Part shown: one piece after another, positions 13,165 through 16,028 of the stretch
Layout: every line of letters begins with the position of its first letter
Position numbering within the stretch: the stretch's first letter is position 1
NCBI GenBank assembly: GCA_937925695.1
Contig: CALAMD010000093.1
Location: 1 to 16,028, forward strand
DNA length: 16,028 nt
Reading direction: 5' to 3'
Source of the DNA: an uncultured Bacillaceae bacterium
GTDB taxonomy: Bacteria; Bacillota; Bacilli; Bacillales; Amphibacillaceae
Position numbers and translations under genes: made by a program
The notes under the pieces: model-generated
Databases searched by the model: none
What the model was told of the DNA's origin: nothing
The model's input: only the letters and a program-made list of their open reading frames with translations

Positions 13165-13335
13165 GATTCGCCGAATCAAGAGCGGTATTCGCCGAATTAA
13201 TTGGATAATCGCCGAATAAATTAGATATTCGCCGAATCAAAGCCAATAATCGCCGAATCAAGAGCGGTATTCGCCGAATCAAAGCCAAAATTCGCTGAAT
13301 TAATTTTATACTCAATGAATCGAAGTCAATTATCT
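13165..13335. repeat. About 21-bp-period array of palindromic units, family C
   Basis: Eight units carry ATTCGCCGAAT or close variants. Successive GCCGAAT anchors are at 13170, 13191, 13211, 13231, 13252, 13273 and 13294 (GCTGAAT), then a decayed unit near 13315. Steps are 21, 20, 20, 21, 21, 21 and about 21. Within each unit ATTCG and CGAAT are inverted around one C. Linkers alternate among CAAGAGCGGT, CAAAGCCAAT and TAATTGGAT types. A minus-strand frame reading LIRRI-like heptads is a by-product: no SD precedes it. Confidence 0.9.
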
Positions 13336-13398
13336 CTTGATCAAAAGCAATTCAAATAAATGATTTTAGCCAATCTAATAAAATTATCCAAATATCAG

Positions 13399-14004
13399 CT
13401 AAACAAGTTTAAATAACGGTGGCACGACAGTAGCAGTAATAAAAGCAGCTAGGATGGCTTCGGCAATGCCGTTGGTGAAAAATACTGTCAATACTGCCAT
13501 GAAAATGGCGCTGATGCTATCGGCATTCATCGCTTGGGCATAGGCATCATGAAAGATCAAGGCAATAGAACCCATCACTAGAAAAGTATGAATAAATGTA
13601 GCGAATAATCCAGCTAATGTTAAGGACAACTTTTCGTGCAATTTTTTCTTAAAGGCTTTATGTAAATAAAATGGGACGGTCCCGAGGATGACTCTCGGTA
13701 CGATAGCGATAAATAGTGCCCAAAAGCTTCCTTGATCTGTTCCTAAAACTGGAATCGCTGGTGAAAATGCAAATGAGAGCAAGGAAGGCGTTAATGTATT
13801 CGTCACAACACTGGTGATACCAAACATGAGTCCTAAAAAAGCACCTATTCTAGGTCCCAGTACGATGGAAGCGATAATGACTGGAATATGGATCAGCGTT
13901 GCTTTAATGATGCCTAAATTAATAAAACCAATTGGTGTTAACGCCATTAATAAAATGATTGATAAAAAGATAGTTGTCAACGTAAAATTTCTAATATTTT
14001 TCAA
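13399..14004 (-). CDS. ECF transporter S component (vitamin-type substrate-binding membrane protein)
   Basis: This 201-aa, very hydrophobic protein has about six membrane helices. It carries the pattern seen in S components of energy-coupling-factor transporters: LTPIGFINLGIIKATLIHIP, then VIIASIVLGPRIGAFLGLMFG and a VPRVILGTVPFYLHKAF segment. S components bind a vitamin or precursor and dock on a shared EcfA/EcfA'/EcfT module, which is not in this window and must be supplied from elsewhere. The LHIPVII...LGPxxGAFLGLxFG type is common in pantothenate-like (PanT) subgroups, but the substrate is uncertain. The start is TTG at 14004 with AAGAGG eight nt upstream. A leader of about 140 nt holds a duplicated element. 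Confidence 0.85.
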   Translation of the reverse strand: MKNIRNFTLTTIFLSIILLMALTPIGFINLGIIKATLIHIPVIIASIVLGPRIGAFLGLMFGITSVVTNTLTPSLLSFAFSPAIPVLGTDQGSFWALFIAIVPRVILGTVPFYLHKAFKKKLHEKLSLTLAGLFATFIHTFLVMGSIALIFHDAYAQAMNADSISAIFMAVLTVFFTNGIAEAILAAFITATVVPPLFKLV

Positions 14005-14046
14005 TTTCCTAACCTCTTAAATAATATATTTTCATTTTCTTGCAGG

Positions 14047-14140
14047 GAAAGGATAACATCGTTTTTTATAACTCGATTGAAACAATTAATAACTATTAAC
14101 GAAAGTGCATGAAAGATTAACATCGTTTTTTTATAAACGA
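14047..14140. repeat. About 30-bp direct repeat in the S-component leader
   Basis: Copies at 14047-14076 and 14111-14140 share GAAAG, TAACATCGTTTTTT and TATAA followed by a CGA end, offset 64 bp. Similarity weakly continues beyond the copies (TATTAACGAAAG against TATAACAAAG), suggesting an old 64-bp tandem duplication. Confidence 0.7.
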
Positions 14141-14151
14141 GTATATACGTT

Positions 14152-14160
14152 ATTATAACA
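14152..14160 (-). promoter_or_regulatory. Extended -10 promoter of the S-component gene
   Basis: The minus strand reads TGTTATAAT (14160-14152), a perfect extended -10. The -35 position (TCGAGT) is poor. Transcription would start near 14145, giving a leader of about 140 nt that spans the duplicated element. Confidence 0.5.
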
Positions 14161-14279
14161 AAGATTTATTCATTACTCGAACTGACAACTATCTTTTATT
14201 TGTTAATGAATAGGGATTTTGATTGTTGTATCCTCGCGATCCGACTTTAAAAGCCGGCCTAGAAAATACTTGCTCATTA

Positions 14280-15242
14280 TTAGTGATGGTGATGATGGTG
14301 TCCAGCTGGTTCACCTTGCACATTACATAGAATGGAATCATCATGTAAATGGTCCGATGTTTCTAATTGAATCGTCAGATGATGGATGTTTTGTTCGTTA
14401 AGCTGCTCCTCGATGTTTCGAAGTAGTTGCTCACTTTCCGAGATCGTCATCTTGTCATCAACGACAGCATGGCATGACATAGCGTTTAAGCCACTCGTAA
14501 TTGACCAAACGTGCAAGTCATGAACCCCTTGAATGCCGCTTGTATTAAGGATCGTTTCGATGACACGGTCAATGTTAACATTCGCTGGTGTCCCTTCCAT
14601 TAAAATGTGTAACCCAGATTTTGTTACGTGATACCCACTGCGTAAAACAAGCAGGGCGACAATAACACTTGCAACCGGATCAGCCCAGCCCCAATCGAAA
14701 AATATAATGAGTAGGGCAGCTATAATTGCACCAATTGATCCGAGCATATCACTAATAACATGTAAATAAGCACCGCGCATGTTTAGATTTTCTTCCACAT
14801 CGCCGCCACGCATCATGATCCAAGCAACGAGGATATTAACGAGTAAGCCGATAATGGCGATGATCAACATACCTGTAGAGGCAACTTCAGGCGGGGATTG
14901 GAATCGTTTGATCGCCTCATAAAATATATAGATGGCAATGATGATCAGCGTCAATCCGTTCAGGACAGCCGCAAGGATTTCAAACCGCTTATAGCCAAAG
15001 GTTTTTTGATAGTTAGCTGCTTTTTCACCAAGTGTAAAAGCTAGTAGTGCGATACCGAGGGATATCGCATCGCTTAACATATGACCGGCATCTGCTAACA
15101 ACGCCAGACTATTGGTTAGAAAGCCACCAACAGCCTCGATTACCATATAGATCGTAATAATGATAAAGCTGATTAATAAAACTTTTTTATTCGAACTATG
15201 CGAATGGTCATGATCATGAATGTGATTATGATTATGTCCCAT
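14280..15242 (-). CDS. czcD: Cation diffusion facilitator, CzcD-like Zn/Co/Cd efflux
   Basis: This 320-aa protein has six membrane helices and a cytosolic C-terminal ferredoxin-like domain. Transport-site residues are H54 and D58 in AGHMLSDAIS (TM2) and H161 and D165 in HVISDMLGSIG (TM5). The HxxxD pair in TM2 and TM5 is typical of zinc-selective CDF exporters, which trade metal for protons. The N-terminus is metal-binding, with every second residue His from 3 to 15 (HNHNHIHDHDHSH). The protein ends in six consecutive histidines. The ATG at 15242 was chosen because AGAGGAAGG lies five nt upstream. A longer reading to 15281 would overlap the regulator gene. It is co-transcribed with the ArsR-type gene 16 bp upstream. 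Confidence 0.94.
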   Translation of the reverse strand: MGHNHNHIHDHDHSHSSNKKVLLISFIIITIYMVIEAVGGFLTNSLALLADAGHMLSDAISLGIALLAFTLGEKAANYQKTFGYKRFEILAAVLNGLTLIIIAIYIFYEAIKRFQSPPEVASTGMLIIAIIGLLVNILVAWIMMRGGDVEENLNMRGAYLHVISDMLGSIGAIIAALLIIFFDWGWADPVASVIVALLVLRSGYHVTKSGLHILMEGTPANVNIDRVIETILNTSGIQGVHDLHVWSITSGLNAMSCHAVVDDKMTISESEQLLRNIEEQLNEQNIHHLTIQLETSDHLHDDSILCNVQGEPAGHHHHHH

Positions 15243-15258
15243 GTTTGCCTTCCTCTCA

Positions 15259-15594
15259 TTAATGATGTAAAGCATGCTCAATTGCTTGTTTTAATAAATT
15301 CATCACATGTTCGTCATCTTCTGAATAATATAATGTTCGCCCATCTCTTCTATATTTAACCAATCGTAAATTTTTCAAAAACCGTAATTGATGAGAGACA
15401 CTTGATTGGCTAAGATTCAATTTTTCAGCTATCTCTTTGACAGCATGCTCCCCAGACAACAATAAATTTAAGATCCGAATTCTCGTCGGATCACTTAACG
15501 CTTTAAAGGTTTGTGAAACAACAAATAACGTCTCTTCATCTAAATCATGATTATCTATTGGCAAATTATCGTTGTGAGTTTGGTCCGTAACCAT
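15259..15594 (-). CDS. czrA: ArsR/SmtB-family metal-sensing repressor, CzrA-like
   Basis: This 111-aa winged-helix regulator has its DNA-binding helix in LNLSQSSVSHQLRFLKNLRL and wing in VKYRRDGRTLYYS. The alpha-5 metal site is complete: D94, H96, H107 and H110 in DEHVMNLLKQAIEHALHH match, with the same spacing, D84, H86, H97 and H100 of S. aureus CzrA. This indicates Zn2+/Co2+ sensing by an alpha-5 site. No ELCVC-type alpha-3 cysteine site is present. Metal binding releases it from DNA and derepresses the operon. The ATG at 15594 has SD AAAGGGG seven nt upstream. The repressor and the exporter downstream form one operon controlled by the operator at 15623. Confidence 0.94.
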   Translation of the reverse strand: MVTDQTHNDNLPIDNHDLDEETLFVVSQTFKALSDPTRIRILNLLLSGEHAVKEIAEKLNLSQSSVSHQLRFLKNLRLVKYRRDGRTLYYSEDDEHVMNLLKQAIEHALHH

Positions 15595-15622
15595 ATAACG
15601 ACCCCTTTATTTTTTTCGTTCG

Positions 15623-15646
15623 ATATATGAGCATATGTTCATATAT
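15623..15646 (-). promoter_or_regulatory. ArsR/CzrA operator palindrome
   Basis: A 24-bp palindrome centred on CATATG (15632-15637) has arms ATATATGA and TCATATAT and only one mismatched pair. It fits the TGAnCA-type 12-2-12 operators of ArsR/SmtB repressors. It starts three bases past the -10 and covers the expected transcription start. Confidence 0.85.
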
Positions 15647-15648
15647 TC

Positions 15649-15677
15649 ATGATAATGTGTTTTCGTGTGGGTGTCAA
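15649..15677 (-). promoter_or_regulatory. SigA promoter of the czrA-czcD operon
   Basis: On the minus strand, a perfect -35 TTGACA (15677-15672) and -10 TATCAT (15654-15649) are separated by 17 bp. The operator lies directly downstream. Confidence 0.85.
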
Positions 15678-15774
15678 CAGTGTAAAGGGGGGGAAGTTAT
15701 TAAGTAGGATGCCATTTGCGTTGAAGCTGTGCTGTATGTATATGATATGAGGTTGAAGCGGATGGTGTTAGGCG

Positions 15775-16028
15775 GTCGCTCTGAAAATGCGCAAACTCGC
15801 TCGTAAACGTGCAGAAGTTGATCCAAACCGATGCGAAGTCGCTCGTAAACTGGTAGAAGTTGATCCAAACCGGTGTGAAGTCGCTCGTAAACGTGCAGAA
15901 GTTGATCCAAACCGGTGCGAAGTCGCTCGATAACGGGTAGAAGTTGATCCAAACTGGTGTGAAGTCGCTTGTAAACGTGCAGAAATTGATCCAAACCGGT
16001 GTGAAGTCGCTCTTAAATGGTTAGATGT
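15775..16028. repeat. 21-bp exact-period tandem array, family A, copy 2 (runs off the window)
   Basis: Twelve units at exact 21-bp steps (15775, 15796, 15817, 15838 ... 15985, 16006) alternate strictly between GAAGTTGATCCAAAC and GAAGTCGCTCGTAAA types, giving a 42-bp double unit. GTTGATCC anchors fall at 15817, 15859, 15901, 15943 and (as ATTGATCC) 15985. It has the same family and orientation as the array at 1062, but is more regular and so probably younger. The array is cut by the window edge. Confidence 0.93.

Noticed and set aside
13115..13315. 66-codon minus-strand frame with LIRRI-type heptads
   Set aside because: By-product of the palindromic array. No SD, and it ends beside the terminator.
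14241..14257. Short hairpin CCGACTT-TAA-AAGCCGG after the CDF gene
   Set aside because: Seven pairs including a wobble and no T-run on either strand, so not supported as a terminator.
14219..14401. 60-codon plus-strand frame opposite the 3' end of the CDF gene
   Set aside because: Antisense to the His-tail and C-terminal domain, with no SD and no recognisable product.
15674..15994. 106-codon minus-strand frame over the right-hand array
   Set aside because: Same repeat artefact. It begins inside the array and continues into the AT-rich flank and the czrA promoter region.

Overview
The window is AT-rich DNA with strong AGGAGG-type ribosome binding sites, SigA-like and ECF-type promoters and U-tract terminators. 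Its gene set (SigM-like ECF sigma with an anti-sigma, MhqA/MhqO-type dioxygenase, CzrA/CzcD pair, CPA2 antiporter with a fused RCK module) points to a Bacillota chromosome, most likely Bacillaceae. I cannot name the species. No phage, transposase, CRISPR, rRNA or tRNA gene was recognised.

Layout, left to right. (1) 1-227 is the 3' end of a helix-turn-helix gene interrupted by an in-frame TAG, followed by a terminator. (2) 399-941 is a YfcE-type phosphodiesterase with its own terminator. (3) 1062-1361 is an array of 14 units with an exact 21-bp period. (4) 1499-2306 is a ferredoxin-reductase-like flavoprotein whose promoter overlaps a Fur-box-like site. (5) 2499-2951 is a Nudix hydrolase. (6) 3152-4744 holds a SigM-like ECF sigma factor and its membrane anti-sigma, overlapping, with an ECF-type promoter in front. 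(7) 4745-5446 is non-coding. It holds a UUCG hairpin, a 38-bp direct repeat, and a second ECF-type promoter followed by a strong SD and an immediate GTG-TGA. (8) 5447-9200 is an operon of a MacB/FtsX-type permease, its ATPase and a kinase-less PASTA membrane protein. (9) 9411-11255 (minus) is a CPA2 antiporter with RCK domains. (10) 11256-12031 is non-coding and holds a 12-bp palindrome resembling the MhqR operator core, a degenerate GCATCA repeat field and a duplicated 33-bp element. (11) 12032-13015 is an MhqA/MhqO-family dioxygenase. (12) 13165-13335 is a roughly 21-bp-period array of palindromes. (13) 13399-14004 (minus) is an ECF-transporter S component. (14) 14280-15594 (minus) is a czrA-czcD metal efflux operon with a clear promoter and operator. 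(15) 15775 to the window end is a second array of the first 21-bp family.

Functionally, the window collects envelope-stress, metal and electrophile functions: an ECF sigma beside an ABC/PASTA operon, iron-linked redox, zinc or cobalt efflux, and quinone or thiol stress. The most unusual content is intergenic. Two unrelated repeat families share a period of about 21 bp, a third is irregular, and three further two-copy duplications have offsets of 62-67 bp. The repeats lie outside genes, and the 21-bp arrays happen to leave long frames open that could be mis-called as proteins.
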